Source: Aphelocoma coerulescens
Taxonomy: Eukaryota; Chordata; Aves; Passeriformes; Corvidae
DNA: 64,000 nt
NCBI RefSeq assembly: GCF_041296385.1
Contig: NW_027183804.1
Span: 3,162,001-3,226,000, forward strand
Reading direction: 5' to 3'
Both the position numbers and the translations under genes were made by a program. The notes beneath the pieces were generated by a model. That model saw only the letters and a program-made list of their open reading frames with translations. It was not told the origin of the DNA and did not search any database. Positions 22,540-35,833 of the stretch are shown piece after piece (the first letter of the stretch is position 1; the number at the start of each line of letters is the position of its first letter).

Positions 22540-24755
22540 ATGTGCCACCTGCTCTCCTCAGGGCTCTGCCTGCACACAGGCCCAGGAGAAGTTTTCCTGT
22601 TTGCAAGGAAAGAATGGAAAAGCCTGAGCAGGTTTCCTAAACAACAAACCCCGCTCAGGAGCCACATGCTCAGTACAGGCTGCCTGGAACGATGTCCCCT
22701 TTCTACAAGGGTCAGTGTGAGCAGGAATGATCTCTGGGAGCAGAATTCTCGGAGTCTTTCCACTGAATTCTCTGTGCCTGTGTCTTGGGGTGACTTTAGG
22801 ATGTGTATCCCCTATGGCTGCTCTATGCCCCGAAGTTAACTTTGTGCATTTCTGTGCCTTTCAACTGAGCTTGAGAGGAGGGAGAGGAAAAAAAAACCGG
22901 ACAAACTTCTCAGAGCGTTTGTTCAAGGACACACATACACACTCCTCTGCATCCTGCTTGCAGCAAGGGTGGAGGAAGCAACCTTCTTGCTTTTGAGCCA
23001 GTTTTCAGCTCCTTTTCTCTGCAGGGAGATGGAGAGTTGAACTTTGTTCTCCTGGGACTTTGGGGGTTTCTTTCACTTCTTGTCTTCTTGACTGTTTCAA
23101 CATCAGACCACACCGGGAGAATTTTCTACCGAGGTGGGGGCCCTGAATGTGGGCCCATGAGCCAGCTTCAAGGAGGAGGAGGGAGACTACACCTCCAGAA
23201 GTGTTGGGGTTCCTCCCCCCTGCCATGAGGTCATGGGAGAGGGGACCCTGGGGTAGAGGCATGGCCTGGGCACGGGGTCTCCCTGCTCCCTGCTCACATA
23301 TGCCCTAATCCTGTTCAGCACTGGTTATTTTGCGTTGCCCTGTGCCAGGAGGGCCCTGCTTGTCCCGTGATTGCTCAGTTCTTTGGCAGTGCCCCGCCCA
23401 TGTGGCTGGAGAAGAAAGAGCTCTGAAACTTCTCTCAAGAATCGCTCCCTATTTCTTTCCATGGGCCTGGCTGTCTAGGGATGTTTCAGGAGAGCCCACT
23501 GAAACACGGAAGGACTCTCCAATTATCCCAGCTTTCTCTCCACAGCGAGAGGTTTGAATATTTAGCATTGTTTTTTTTTTGCTGAGTGTTTGTTAAATAA
23601 ATAGTTTCTATCTCTTTCACTTTCTTCCAAGGAAAATTCTTTTTTCCCGAACCTGGTGGGGGAGGGCTGGGTGTAACCTGCCTTCTACCAGAGGATATTT
23701 TCCTCCAGATTTGTCCAGACCGGCACAGCCTGTCCTTTCCCTGGGGCTCTGTTGCAGATGGAAGCTGCTGGTGCCATTGTCAGCTTGAAGCCCTCTTTTG
23801 ATGCAAGCAGATGTTGCCAGCTGTGTTCAGCAGCTGTGGCTCAATGTTTCTGCAAAGCTTTTGTGTTCCTCATGGAACCAAGGAGCCTTTGTGACACTGC
23901 AGGGGCTGATGGCATCAAGGAGACAATTGTGACAGTACAGAACCTCCTAGAAACAAGGCTCCATTGTGACACCGTGGGGAATCATGGAATCAAGGAGCCC
24001 ATTGTGACACGGCCAGGCTGCATGGAACCAATGGTCCATTGTTACACTGCGGATTCAAGAAGACCATGGTGACACCACGGAGCATCATGGAACCATACGT
24101 CCATTGTGACACAGTGGGGCCTCATGGAAACGAGGGCACCATTGTGGCAAAGCAGGGCCTAATGGAAGCATGGAGAGCATTGGGACATTGTGGGGAATCA
24201 TGGAAGCATGGAGAGCATTGTGACACTAAGGAAACTCCTGGAACCAAGATGAGCACTGGCACATCATGGAACCTCATGGAAGCAAGCCTCCTTGATGACT
24301 TTGGAGGGCCTCATGGAGCACAGGATCCATTGTGACACAGCAGGACCTGGTGCAACCAAGGAGCCTTTGTGATACTCCAGATGCGCATGGAAGCCAGGGT
24401 GCACTGAGACACAGCGGGGCCTTGTTGGAACCAAAGACACCTCTGCAAAAAGCAGGCGAGCTCATAGAAGCAAGGAGTCCATTGTTACAACATAAAAGCT
24501 GTGGAACCAAGGGACCATTGTGACACTGCGGGGCCTCATGGAACCAATTGTCCATGATGACAATGCGGATCAAAGGAGACCATGGTGACACTGCGGAACC
24601 GCATGGAACCAAGGAGCCATTGTGACACAGTGGGGCCTCATGGAATCAAGGAGACCATTGTGACCCAGGTGTTGCATGTGAAGGCAAGGAGCCATTGTGA
24701 CTCTTTGGGCTTCTTCCCGTGAGCTCTGCAGCTGGCTGTCCCAGCCCAGCGCACC
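22540..24755 (+). repeat. Array unit 11 (2,216 bp), block A
   Basis: The GTTATCTTTTTGCTGTG stretch of other units is replaced by a T10 run followed by GCTGAGTG (23571-23588). CACATATGCC near 23295 replaces CACATGTGCC. Both states recur only in unit 16, where the run is T11. The minisatellite tail ends with TTCCCGTGAGC instead of TTCCCTTGAGC. Confidence 0.95.
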
Positions 24756-26970
24756 ATGTGCCACCTGCTCTCCTCAGGGCTCTGCCTGCACACAGGCCCA
24801 GGAGAAGTTTTCCTGTTTGCAAGGAAAGAATGGAAAAGCCTGAGCAGGTTTCCTAAACAACAAACCCCGCTCAGGAGCCACATGCTCAGTACAGGCTGCC
24901 TGGAACGATGGCCCCTTTCTACAAGGGTCAGTGTGAGCAGGAATGATCTCTGGGAGCAGAATTCTCGGAGTCTTTCCACTGAATTCTCTGTGCCTGTGTC
25001 TTGGGGTGACTTTAGGATGTGTATCCCCTATGGCTGCTCTATGCCCCGAAGTTAACTTTGTGCATTTCTGTGCCTTTCAACTGAGCTTGAGAGGAGGGAG
25101 AGGAAAAAAAAACCGGACAAACTTCTCAGAGCGTTTGTTCAAGGACACACATACACACTCCTCTGCATCCTGCTTGCAGCAAGGGTGGAGGAAGCAACCT
25201 TCTTGCTTTTGAGCCAGTTTTCAGCTCCTTTTCTCTGCAGGGAGATGGAGAGTTGAACTTTGTTCTCCTGGGACTTCGGGGGTTTCTTTCACTTCTTGTC
25301 TTCTTGACTGTTTCAACATCAGACCACACCGGGAGAATTTTCTACCGAGGTGGGGGCCCTGAATGTGGGCCCATGAGCCAGCTCCAAGGAGGAGGAGGGA
25401 GACTACACCTCCAGAAGTGTTGGGGTTCCTCCCCCCTGCCATGAGGTCATGGGAGAGGGGACCCTGGGGTAGAGGCATGGCCTGGGCACAGGGTCTCCCT
25501 GCTCCCTGCTCACATGTGCCCTAATCCTGTTCAGCACTGGTTATTTTGTGTTGCCCTGTGCCAGGAGGGCCCTGCTTGTCCCGTGATTGCTCAGTTCTTT
25601 GGCAGTGCCCCGCCCATGTGGCTGGAGAAGAAAGAGCTCTGAAACTTCTCTCAAGAATCGCTCCCTATTTCTTTCCATGGGCCTGGCTGTCTAGGGATGT
25701 TTCAGGAGAGCCCACTGAAACACGGAAGGACTCTCCAATTATCCCAGCTTTCTCTCCACAGCGAGAGGTTTCAATATTTAGCATTGTTATCTTTTTGCTG
25801 TGTGTTTGTTAAATAAATAGTTTCTATCTCTTTCACTTTCTTCCGAGGAAAATTCTTTTTTCCCGAGCCGGGTGGGGGAGGGCTGGGTGTAACCTGCCTT
25901 CTACCAGAGGATATTTTCCTCCAGATTTGTCCAGACCGGCACAGCCTGTCCTTTCCCTGGGTCTCTGTTGCAGATGGAAGCTGCTGGTGCCATTGTCAGC
26001 TTGAAGCCCTCTTTTGATGCAAGCAGATGTTGCCAGCTGTGTTCAGCAGCTGTGGCTCAATGTTTCTGCAAAGCTTTTGTGTTCCTCATGGAACCAAGGA
26101 GCCTTTGTGACACTGCAGGGGCTGATGGCATCAAGGAGACAATTGTGACAGTACAGAACCTCCTAGAAACAAGGCTCCATTGTGACACCGTGGGGAATCA
26201 TGGAATCAAGGAGCCCATTGTGACACGGCCAGGCCGCATGGAACCAATGGTCCATGGTTACACTGCGGATTCAAGAAGACCATGGTGACACCACGGAGCA
26301 TCACGGAACCATAGTCCATTTTGACACAGCGGGGCCTCATGGAAACAAGGGCACCATTGTGGCAAAGCAGGGCCTAATGGAAGCATGGAGAGCATTGGGA
26401 CATTGTGGGGAATCATGGAAGCATGGAGAGCATTGTGACACTAAGGAAACTCCTGGAACCAAGATGAGCACTGGCACATCATGGAACCTCATGGAAGCAA
26501 GGCTCCATGATGACTTTGGAGGGCCTCATGGAGCACAGGATCCATTGTGACACAGCAGGACCTGGTGCAACCAAGGAGCCTTTGTGATACTCCAGATGCG
26601 CATGGAAGCCAGGGTGCACTGAGACACAGCGGGGCCTTGTTGGAACCAAAGACACCTCTGCAAAAAGCAGGCGAGCTCATAGAACCAAGGAGTCCATTGT
26701 TACAACATAAAAGCTGTGGAACCAAGGGACCATTGTGACACTGCGGGGCCTCATGGAACCAATTGTCCATGATGACAATGCGGATCAAAGGAGACCATGG
26801 TGACACTGCGGAACCGCATGGAACCAAGGAGCCATTGTGACACAGTGGGGCCTCATGGAATCAAGGAGACCATTGTGACCCAGGTGTTGCATGTGAAGGC
26901 AAGGAGCCATTGTGACTCTTTGGGCTTCTTCCCTTGAGCTCTGCAGCTGGCTGTCCCAGCCCAGCGCACC
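24756..26970 (+). repeat. Array unit 12 (2,215 bp), end of block A
   Basis: The first part matches unit 17, but the minisatellite has CCATTTTGACAC near 26316 and CAAGGCTCCATGATG near 26498. Together these match unit 18 instead, 13,293 bp away. AGAACCAAGGAGTCC near 26681 is private. It therefore reads as a recombinant unit. Confidence 0.95.
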
Positions 26971-29185
26971 ATGTGCCACCTGCTCTCCTCAGGGCTCTGC
27001 CTGCACACAGGCCCAGGAGAAGTTTTCCTGTTTGCAAGGAAAGAATGGAAAAGCCTGAGCAGGTTTCCTAAACAACAAACCCCGCTCAGGAGCCACATGC
27101 TCAGTACAGGCTGCCTGGAACGATGTCCCCTTTCTACAAGGGTCAGTGTGAGCAGGAATGATCTCTGGGAGCAGAATTCTCGGAGTCTTTCCACTGAATT
27201 CTCTGTGCCTTTGTCTTGGGGTGACTTTAGGATGTGTATCCCCTATGGCTGCTCTATGCCCCGAAGTTAACTTTGTGCATTTCTGTGCCTTTCAACTGAG
27301 CTTGAGAGGAGGGAGAGGAAAAAAAAACCGGACAAACTTCTCAGAGCGTTTGTTCAAGGACACACATACACACTCCTCTGCATCCTGCTTGCAGCAAGGG
27401 TGGAGGAAGCAACCTTCTTGCTTTTGAGCCAGTTTTCAGCTCCTTTTCTCTGCAGGGAGATGGAGAGTTGAACTTTGTTCTCCTGGGACTTTGGGGGTTT
27501 CTTTCACTTCTTGTCTTCTTGACTGTTTCAACATCAGACCACACCGGGAGAATTTTCTACCGAGGTGGGGGCCCTGAATGTGGGCCCATGAGCCAGCTCC
27601 AAGGAGGAGGAGGGAGACTACACCTCCAGAAGTGTTGGGGTTCCTCCCCCCTGCCATGAGGTCATGGGAGAGGGGACCCTGGGGTAGAGGCATGGCCTGG
27701 GCACAGGGTCTCCCTGCTCCCTGCTCACATGTGCCCTAATCCTGTTCAGCACTGGTTATTTTGTGTTGCCCTGTGCCAGGAGGGCCCTGCTTGTCCCGTG
27801 ATTGCTCAGTTCTTTGGCAGTGCCCCGCCCATGTGGCTGGAGAAGAAAGAGCTCTGAAACTTCTCTCAAGAATCGCTCCCTATTTCTTTCCATGGGCCTG
27901 GCTGTCTAGGGATGTTTCAGGAGAGCCCACTGAAACACGGAAGGACTCTCCAATTATCCCAGCTTTCTCTCCACAGCGAGAGGTTTGAATATTTAGCATT
28001 GTTATCTTTTTGCTGTGTGTTTGTTAAATAAATAGTTTCTATCTCTTTCACTTTCTTCCCAGGAAAATTCTTTTTTCCCGAACCTGGTGGGGGAGGGCTG
28101 GGTGTAACCTGCCTTCTACCAGAGGATATTTTCCTCCAGATTTGTCCAGACCGGCACAGCCTGTCCTTTCCCTGGGGCTCTGTTGCAGATGGAAGCTGCT
28201 GGTGCCATTGTCAGCTTGAAGCCCTCTTTTGATGCAAGCAGATGTTGCCAGCTGTGTTCAGCAGCTGTGGCTCAATGTTTCTGCAAAGCTTTTGTGTTCC
28301 TCATGGAACCAAGGAGCCTTTGTGACACTGCAGGGGCTGATGGCATCAAGGAGACAATTGTGACAGTACAGAACCTCCTAGAAACAAGGCTCCATTGTGA
28401 CACCGTGGGGAATCATGGAATCAAGGAGCCCATTGTGACACGGCCAGGCCGCATGGAACCAATGGTCCATGGTTACACTGCGGATTCAAGAAGACCATGG
28501 TGACACCACGGAGCATCACGGAACCATAGTCCATTGTGACACAGCGGGGCCTCATGGAAACAAGGGCACCATTGTGGCAAAGCAGGGCCTAATGGAAGCA
28601 TGGAGAGCATTGGGACATTGTGGGGAATCATGGAAGCATGGAGAGCATTGTGACACTAAGGAAACTCCTGGAACCAAGATGAGCACTGGCACATCATGGA
28701 ACCTCATGGAAGCAAGCCTCCATGATGACTTTGGAGGGCCTCATGGAGCACAGGATCCATTGTGACACAGCAGGACCTGGTGCAACCAAGGAGCCTTTGT
28801 GATACTCCAGATGCGCATGGAAGCCAGGGTGCACTGAGACACAGCGGGGCCTTGTTGGAACCAAAGACACCTCTGCAAAAAGCAGGCGAGCTCATAGAAG
28901 CAAGGAGTCCATTGTTACAACATAAAAGCTGTGGAACCAAGGGACCATTGTGACACTGCGGGGCCTCATGGAACCAATTGTCCATGATGACAATGCGGAC
29001 CAAAGGAGACCATGGTGACACTGCGGAACCGCATGGAACCAAGGAGCCATTGTGACACAGTGGGGCCTCATGGAATCAAGGAGACCATTGTGACCCAGGT
29101 GTTGCATGTGAAGGCAAGGAGCCATTGTGACTCTTTGGGCTTCTTCCCTTGAGCTCTGCAGCTGGCTGTCCCAGCCCAGCGCACC
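26971..29185 (+). repeat. Array unit 13 (2,215 bp), first unit of block B
   Basis: This is a near copy of unit 8, with the shared private states GTGCCTTTGTCTTGG and GCGGACCAAAGG. One visible difference is AGGTTTGAATATT near 27982, where unit 8 has AGGTTTCAATATT. Confidence 0.95.
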
Positions 29186-31400
29186 ATGTGCCACCTGCTC
29201 TCCTCAGGGCTCTGCCTGCACACAGGCCCAGGAGAAGTTTTCCTGTTTGCAAGGAAAGAATGGAAAAGCCTGAGCAGGTTTCCTAAACAACAAAGCCCGC
29301 TCAGGAGCCACATGCTCAGTACAGGCTGCCTGGAACGATGGCCCCTTTCTACAAGGGTCAGTGTGAGCAGGAATGATCTCTGGGAGCAGAATTCTCGGAG
29401 TCTTTCCACTGAATTCTCTGTGCCTGTGTCTTGGGGTGACTTTAGGATGTGTATCCCCTATGGCTGCTCTATGCCCCGAAGTTAACTTTGTGCATTTCTG
29501 TGCCTTTCAACTGAGCTTGAGAGGAGGGAGAGGAAAAAAAAAACCGGACAAACTTCTCAGAGCGTTTGTTCAAGGACACACATACACACTCCTCTGCATC
29601 CTGCTTGCAGCAAGGGTGGAGGAAGCAACCTTCTTGCTTTTGAGCCAGTTTTCAGCTCCTTTTCTCTGCAGGGAGATGGAGAGTTGAACTTTGTTCTCCT
29701 GGGACTTCGGGGGTTTCTTTCACTTCTTGTCTTCTTGACTGTTTCAACATCAGACCACACCGGGAGAATTTTCTACCGAGGTGGGGGCCCTGAATGTGGG
29801 CCCATGAGCCAGCTCCAAGGAGGAGGAGGGAGACTACACCTCCAGAAGTGTTGGGGTTCCTCCCCCCTGCCATGAGGTCATGGGAGAGGGGACCCTGGGG
29901 TAGAGGCATGGCCTGGGCACGGGGTCTCCCTGCTCCCTGCTCACATGTGCCCTAATCCTGTTCAGCACTGGTTATTTTGTGTTGCCCTGTGCCAGGAGGG
30001 CCCTGCTTGTGCCGGGATTGCTCAGTTCTTTGGCAGTGCCCCGCCCATGTGGCTGGAGAAGAAAGAGCTCTGAAACTTCTCTCAAGAATCGCTCCCTATT
30101 TCTTTCCACGGGCCTCGCTGTCTAGGGATGTTTCAGGAGACCCCACTGAAACACGGAAGGACTCTCCAATTATCCCAGCTTTCTCTCCACAGCGAGAGGT
30201 TTGAATATTTAGCATTGTTATCCTTTTCCTGTGTGTTTGTTAAATAAACAGTTTTTATCTCTTTCACTTTCTTCCCAGGAAAATTCTTTTTTCCCGAGCC
30301 GGGTGGGGGAGGGCTGGGTGTAACCTGCCTTCTACCAGAGGATATTTTCCTCCAAATTTGTCCAGACCGGCACAGGCTGTCCTTTCCCTGGGTGTCTGTT
30401 GCAGATGGAAGCTGCTGGTGCCATTCTCAGCTTGAAGCCCTCTTTTGATGCAGCAGATGTTGCCAGCTGTGTTCAGCAGCTGTTGCTCAATGTTTCTGCA
30501 AAGCTTTTGTGTTCCTCATGGAACCAAGGAGCCTTTGTGACACTGCAGGGGCTGATGGCATCAAGGAGACAATTGTGACAGTACAGAACCTCCTAGAAAC
30601 AAGGCTCCATTGTGACACCGTGGGGAATCATGGAATCAAGGAGCCCATTGTGACACGGCCAGGCCGCATGGAACCAATGGTCCATGGTTACACTGCGGAT
30701 TCAAGAAGACCATGGTGACACCACGGAGCATCACGGAACCATAGTCCATTGTGACACAGCGGGGCCTCATGGAAACAAGGGCACCATTGTGGCAAAGCAG
30801 GGCCTAATGGAAGCATGGAGAGCATTGGGACATTGTGGGGAATCATGGAAGCATGGAGAGCATTGTGACACTAAGGAAACTCCTGGAACCAAGATGAGCA
30901 CTGGCACATCATGGAACCTCATGGAAGCAAGCCTCCATGATGACTTTGGAGGGCCTCATGGAGCACAGGATCCATTGTGACACAGCAGGACCTGGTGCAA
31001 CCAAGGAGCCTTTGTGATACTCCAGATGCGCATGGAAGCCAGGGTGCACTGAGACACAGCGGGGCCTTGTTGGAACCAAAGACACCTCTGCAAAAAGCAG
31101 GCGAGCTCATAGAAGCAAGGAGTCCATTGTTACAACATAAAAGCTGTGGAACCAAGGGACCATTGTGACACTGCGGGGCCTCATGGAACCAATTGTCCAT
31201 GATGACAATGCGGATCAAAGGAGACCATGGTGACACTGCGGAACCGCATGGAACCAAGGAGCCATTGTGACACAGTGGGGCCTCATGGAATCAAGGAGAC
31301 CATTGTGACCCAGGTGTTGCATGTGAAGGCAAGGAGCCATTGTGACTCTTTGGGCTTCTTCCCTTGAGCTCTGCAGCTGGCTGTCCCAGCCCAGCGCACC
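29186..31400 (+). repeat. Array unit 14 (2,215 bp), block B
   Basis: This is a near copy of unit 9, with the A10 tract, GAGACCCCACTG, AAACAGTTTTTATC and the 1-bp-deletion exon-like subtype (57-codon frame at 30405-30578). I saw no difference from unit 9 in the stretches compared by eye. Confidence 0.95.
30405..30578 (+). other. Exon-like 57-codon frame (unit 14)
   Basis: This is the copy of the unit 9 version, 11,077 bp downstream, with the same two changes. It is explained by the five-unit duplication. Confidence 0.22.
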
Positions 31401-33616
31401 ATGTGCCACCTGCTCTCCTCAGGGCTCTGCCTGCACACAGGCCCAGGAGAAGTTTTCCTGTTTGCAAGGAAAGAATGGAAAAGCCTGAGCAGGTTTCCTA
31501 AACAACAAAGCCCGCTCAGGAGCCACATGCTGAGTACAGGCTGCCTGGAACGATGGCCCCTTTCTACAAAGGTCAGTGTGAGCAGGAATGATCTCTGGGA
31601 GCAGAATTCTCGGAGTCTTTCCACTGAATTCTCTGTGCCTGTGTCTTGGGGTGACTTTAGGATGTGTATCCCCTATCGCTGCTCTATGCCCCGAAGTTAA
31701 CTTTGTGCATTTCTGTGCCTTTCAACTGAGCTTGAGAGGAGGGAGAGGAAAAAAAAACCGGACAAACTTCTCAGAGCGTTTGTTCAAGGACACACATACA
31801 CACTCCTCTGCATCCTGCTTGCAGCAAGGGTGGAGGAAGCAACCTTCTTGCTTTTGAGCCAGTTTTCAGCTCCTTTTCTCTGCAGGGAGATGGAGAGTTG
31901 AACTTTGTTCTCCTGGGACTTTGGGGGTTTCTTTCACTTCTTGTCTTCTTGACTGTTTCAACATCAGACCACACCGGGAGAATTTTCTACCGAGGTGGGG
32001 GCCCTGAATGTGGGCCCATGAGCCAGCTCCAAGGAGGAGGAGGGAGACTACAACTCCAGAAGTGTTGGGGTTCCTCCCCCCTGCCATGAGGTCATGGGAG
32101 AGGGGACCCTGGGGTAGAGGCATGGCCTGGGCACGGGGTCTCCCTGCTCCCTGCTCACATGTGCCCTAATCCTGTTCAGCACTGGTTATTTTGCGTTGCC
32201 CTGTGCCAGGAGGGCCCTGCTTGTCCCGTGATTGCTCAGTTCTTTGGCAGTGCCCCGCCCATGTGGCTGGAGAAGAAAGAGCTCTGAAACTTCTCTCAAG
32301 AATCGCTCCCTATTTCTTTCCATGGGCCTGGCTGTCTAGGGATGTTTCAGGAGAGCCCACTGAAACACGGAAGGACTCTCCAATTATCCCAGCTTTCTCT
32401 CCACAGCGAGAGGTTTGAATATTTAGCATTGTTATCTTTTTGCTGTGTGTTTGTTAAATAAATAGTTTCTATCTCTTTCACTTTCTTCCCAGGAAAATTC
32501 TTTTTTCCCGAACCTGGTGGGGGAGGGCTGGGTGTAACCTGCCTTCTACCAGAGGATATTTTCCTCCACATTTGTCCAGACCGGCACAGCCTGTCCTTTC
32601 CCTGGGGCTCTGTTGCAGATGGAAGCTGCTGGTGCCATTGTCAGCTTGAAGCCCTCTTTTGATGCAAGCAGATGTTGCCAGCTGTGTTCAGCAGCTGTGG
32701 CTCAATGTTTCTGCAAAGCTTTTGTGTTCCTCATGGAACCAAGGAGCCTTTGTGACACTGCAGGGGCTGATGGCATCAAGGAGACAATTGTGACAGTACA
32801 GAACCTCCTAGAAACAAGGCTCCATTGTGACACCGTGGGGAATCATGGAATCAAGGAGCCCATTGTGACACGGCCAGGCTGCATGGAACCAATGGTCCAT
32901 TGTTACACTGCGGATTCAAGAAGACCATGGTGACACCACGGAACATCATGGAACCATACGTCCATTGTGACACAGTGGGGCGTCATGGAAACGAGGGCAC
33001 CATTGTGGCAAAGCAGGGCCTAATGGAAGCATGGAGAGCATTGGGACATTGTGGGGAATCATGGAAGCATGGAGAGCATTGTGACACTAAGGAAACTCCT
33101 GGAACCAAGATGAGCACTGGCACATCATGGAACCTCATGGAAGCAAGCCTCCTTGATGACTTTGGAGGGCCTCATGGAGCACAGGATCCATTGTGACACA
33201 GCAGGACCTGGTGCAACCAAGGAGCCTTTGTGATACTCCAGATGCGCATGGAAGCCAGGGTGCACTGAGACACAGCGGGGCCTTGTTGGAACCAAAGACA
33301 CCTCTGCAAAAAGCAGGCGAGCTCATAGAAGCAAGGAGTCCATTGTTACAACATAAAACCTGTGGAACCAAGGGACCATTGTGACACTGCGGGGCCTCAT
33401 GGAACCAATTGTCCATGATGACAATGCGGATCAAAGGAGACCATGGTGACACTGCGGACCTGCATGGAACCAAGGAGCCATTGTGACACAGTGGGGCCTC
33501 ATGGAATCAAGGAGACCATTGTGACCCAGGTGTTGCATGTGAAGGCAAGGAGCCATTGTGACTCTTTGGGCTTCTTCCCTTGAGCTCTGCAGCTGGCTGT
33601 CCCAGCCCAGCGCACC
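31401..33616 (+). repeat. Array unit 15 (2,216 bp), block B
   Basis: This is a near copy of unit 10, sharing CTACAACTCC, GGCTGCATGG and CGGACCTGCATGG. Visible differences are CTCCACATTTG against CTCCAGATTTG in the LTR-tail part and GGGGCGTCATGG near 32978 against GGGGCCTCATGG. Confidence 0.95.
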
Positions 33617-35833
33617 ATGTGCCACCTGCTCTCCTCAGGGCTCTGCCTGCACACAGGCCCAGGAGAAGTTTTCCTGTTTGCAAGGAAAGAATGGAAAAGC
33701 CTGAGCAGGTTTCCTAAACAACAAACCCCGCTCAGGAGCCACATGCTCAGTACAGGCTGCCTGGAACGATGTCCCCTTTCTACAAGGGTCAGTGTGAGCA
33801 GGAATGATCTCTGGGAGCAGAATTCTCGGAGTCTTTCCACTGAATTCTCTGTGCCTGTGTCTTGGGGTGACTTTAGGATGTGTATCCCCTATGGCTGCTC
33901 TATGCCCCGAAGTTAACTTTGTGCATTTCTGTGCCTTTCAACTGAGCTTGAGAGGAGGGAGAGGAAAAAAAAACCGGACAAACTTCTCAGAGCGTTTGTT
34001 CAAGGACACACATACACACTCCTCTGCATCCTGCTTGCAGCAAGGGTGGAGGAAGCAACCTTCTTGCTTTTGAGCCAGTTTTCAGCTCCTTTTCTCTGCA
34101 GGGAGATGGAGAGTTGAACTTTGTTCTCCTGGGACTTTGGGGGTTTCTTTCACTTCTTGTCTTCTTGACTGTTTCAACATCAGACCACACCGGGAGAATT
34201 TTCTACCGAGGTGGGGGCCCTGAATGTGGGCCCATGAGCCAGCTCCAAGGAGGAGGAGGGAGACTACACCTCCAGAAGTGTTGGGGTTCCTCCCCCCTGC
34301 CATGAGGTCATGGGAGAGGGGACCCTGGGGTAGAGGCATGGCCTGGGCACGGGGTCTCCCTGCTCCCTGCTCACATATGCCCTAATCCTGTTCAGCACTG
34401 GTTATTTTGCGTTGCCCTGTGCCAGGAGGGCCCTGCTTGTCCCGTGATTGCTCAGTTCTTTGGCAGTGCCCCGCCCATGTGGCTGGAGAAGAAAGAGCTC
34501 TGAAACTTCTCTCAAGAATCGCTCCCTATTTCTTTCCATGGGCCTGGCTGTCTAGGGATGTTTCAGGAGAGCCCACTGAAACACGGAAGGACTCTCCAAT
34601 TATCCCAGCTTTCTCTCCACAGCGAGAGGTTTGAATATTTAGCATTGTTTTTTTTTTTGCTGAGTGTTTGTTAAATAAATAGTTTCTATCTCTTTCACTT
34701 TCTTCCAAGGAAAATTCTTTTTTCCCGAACCTGGTGGGGGAGGGCTGGGTGTAACCTGCCTTCTACCAGAGGATATTTTCCTCCAGATTTGTCCAGACCG
34801 GCACAGCCTGTCCTTTCCCTGGGTCTCTGTTGCAGATGGAAGCTGCTGGTGCCATTGTCAGCTTGAAGCCCTCTTTTGATGCAAGCAGATGTTGCCAGCT
34901 GTGTTCAGCAGCTGTGGCTCAATGTTTCTGCAAAGCTTTTGTGTTCCTCATGGAACCAAGGAGCCTTTGTGACACTGCAGGGGCTGATGGCATCAAGGAG
35001 ACAATTGTGACAGTACAGAACCTCCTAGAAACAAGGCTCCATTGTGACACCGTGGGGAATCATGGAATCAAGGAGCCCATTGTGACACGGCCAGGCTGCA
35101 TGGAACCAATGGTCCATTGTTACACTGCGGATTCAAGAAGACCATGGTGACACCACGGAGCATCATGGAACCATACGTCCATTGTGACACAGTGGGGCCT
35201 CATGGAAACGAGGGCACCATTGTGGCAAAGCAGGGCCTAATGGAAGCATGGAGAGCATTGGGACATTGTGGGGAATCATGGAAGCATGGAGAGCATTGTG
35301 ACACTAAGGAAACTCCTGGAACCAAGATGAGCACTGGCACATCATGGAACCTCATGGAAGCAAGCCTCCTTGATGACTTTGGAGGGCCTCATGGAGCACA
35401 GGATCCATTGTGACACAGCAGGACCTGGTGCAACCAAGGAGCCTTTGTGATACTCCAGATGCGCATGGAAGCCAGGGTGCACTGAGACACAGCGGGGCCT
35501 TGTTGGAACCAAAGACACCTCTGCAAAAAGCAGGCGAGCTCATAGAAGCAAGGAGTCCATTGTTACAACATAAAAGCTGTGGAACCAAGGGACCATTGTG
35601 ACACTGCGGGGCCTCATGGAACCAATTGTCCATGATGACAATGCGGATCAAAGGAGACCATGGTGACACTGCGGAACCGCATGGAACCAAGGAGCCATTG
35701 TGACACAGTGGGGCCTCATGGAATCAAGGAGACCATTGTGACCCAGGTGTTGCATGTGAAGGCAAGGAGCCATTGTGACTCTTTGGGCTTCTTCCCGTGA
35801 GCTCTGCAGCTGGCTGTCCCAGCCCAGCGCACC
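33617..35833 (+). repeat. Array unit 16 (2,217 bp), block B, longest uninterrupted unit
   Basis: This is a near copy of unit 11, with CACATATGCC and the T run followed by GCTGAGTG. The run here is T11 (34648-34658) against T10 in unit 11, which explains why the offset between the two blocks changes from 11,077 to 11,078 bp at this point. Confidence 0.95.

Larger units (their letters stand above)
15894..26970 (+). repeat. Higher-order block A (units 8-12, 11,077 bp)
   Basis: This five-unit block is repeated almost exactly at 26971-38048. Shared states that are absent elsewhere include GCGGACCAAAGG (units 8 and 13), the unit 9/14 exon variants, CTACAACTCC and CGGACCTGCATGG (10/15), and CACATATGCC with the T run plus GCTGAGTG (11/16). 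The left limit lies just after 15840, where the GTGCCACTTT state of unit 7 differs from GTGACTCTTT at the matching place 26917. Similarity weakens inside unit 12/17. Confidence 0.85.
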
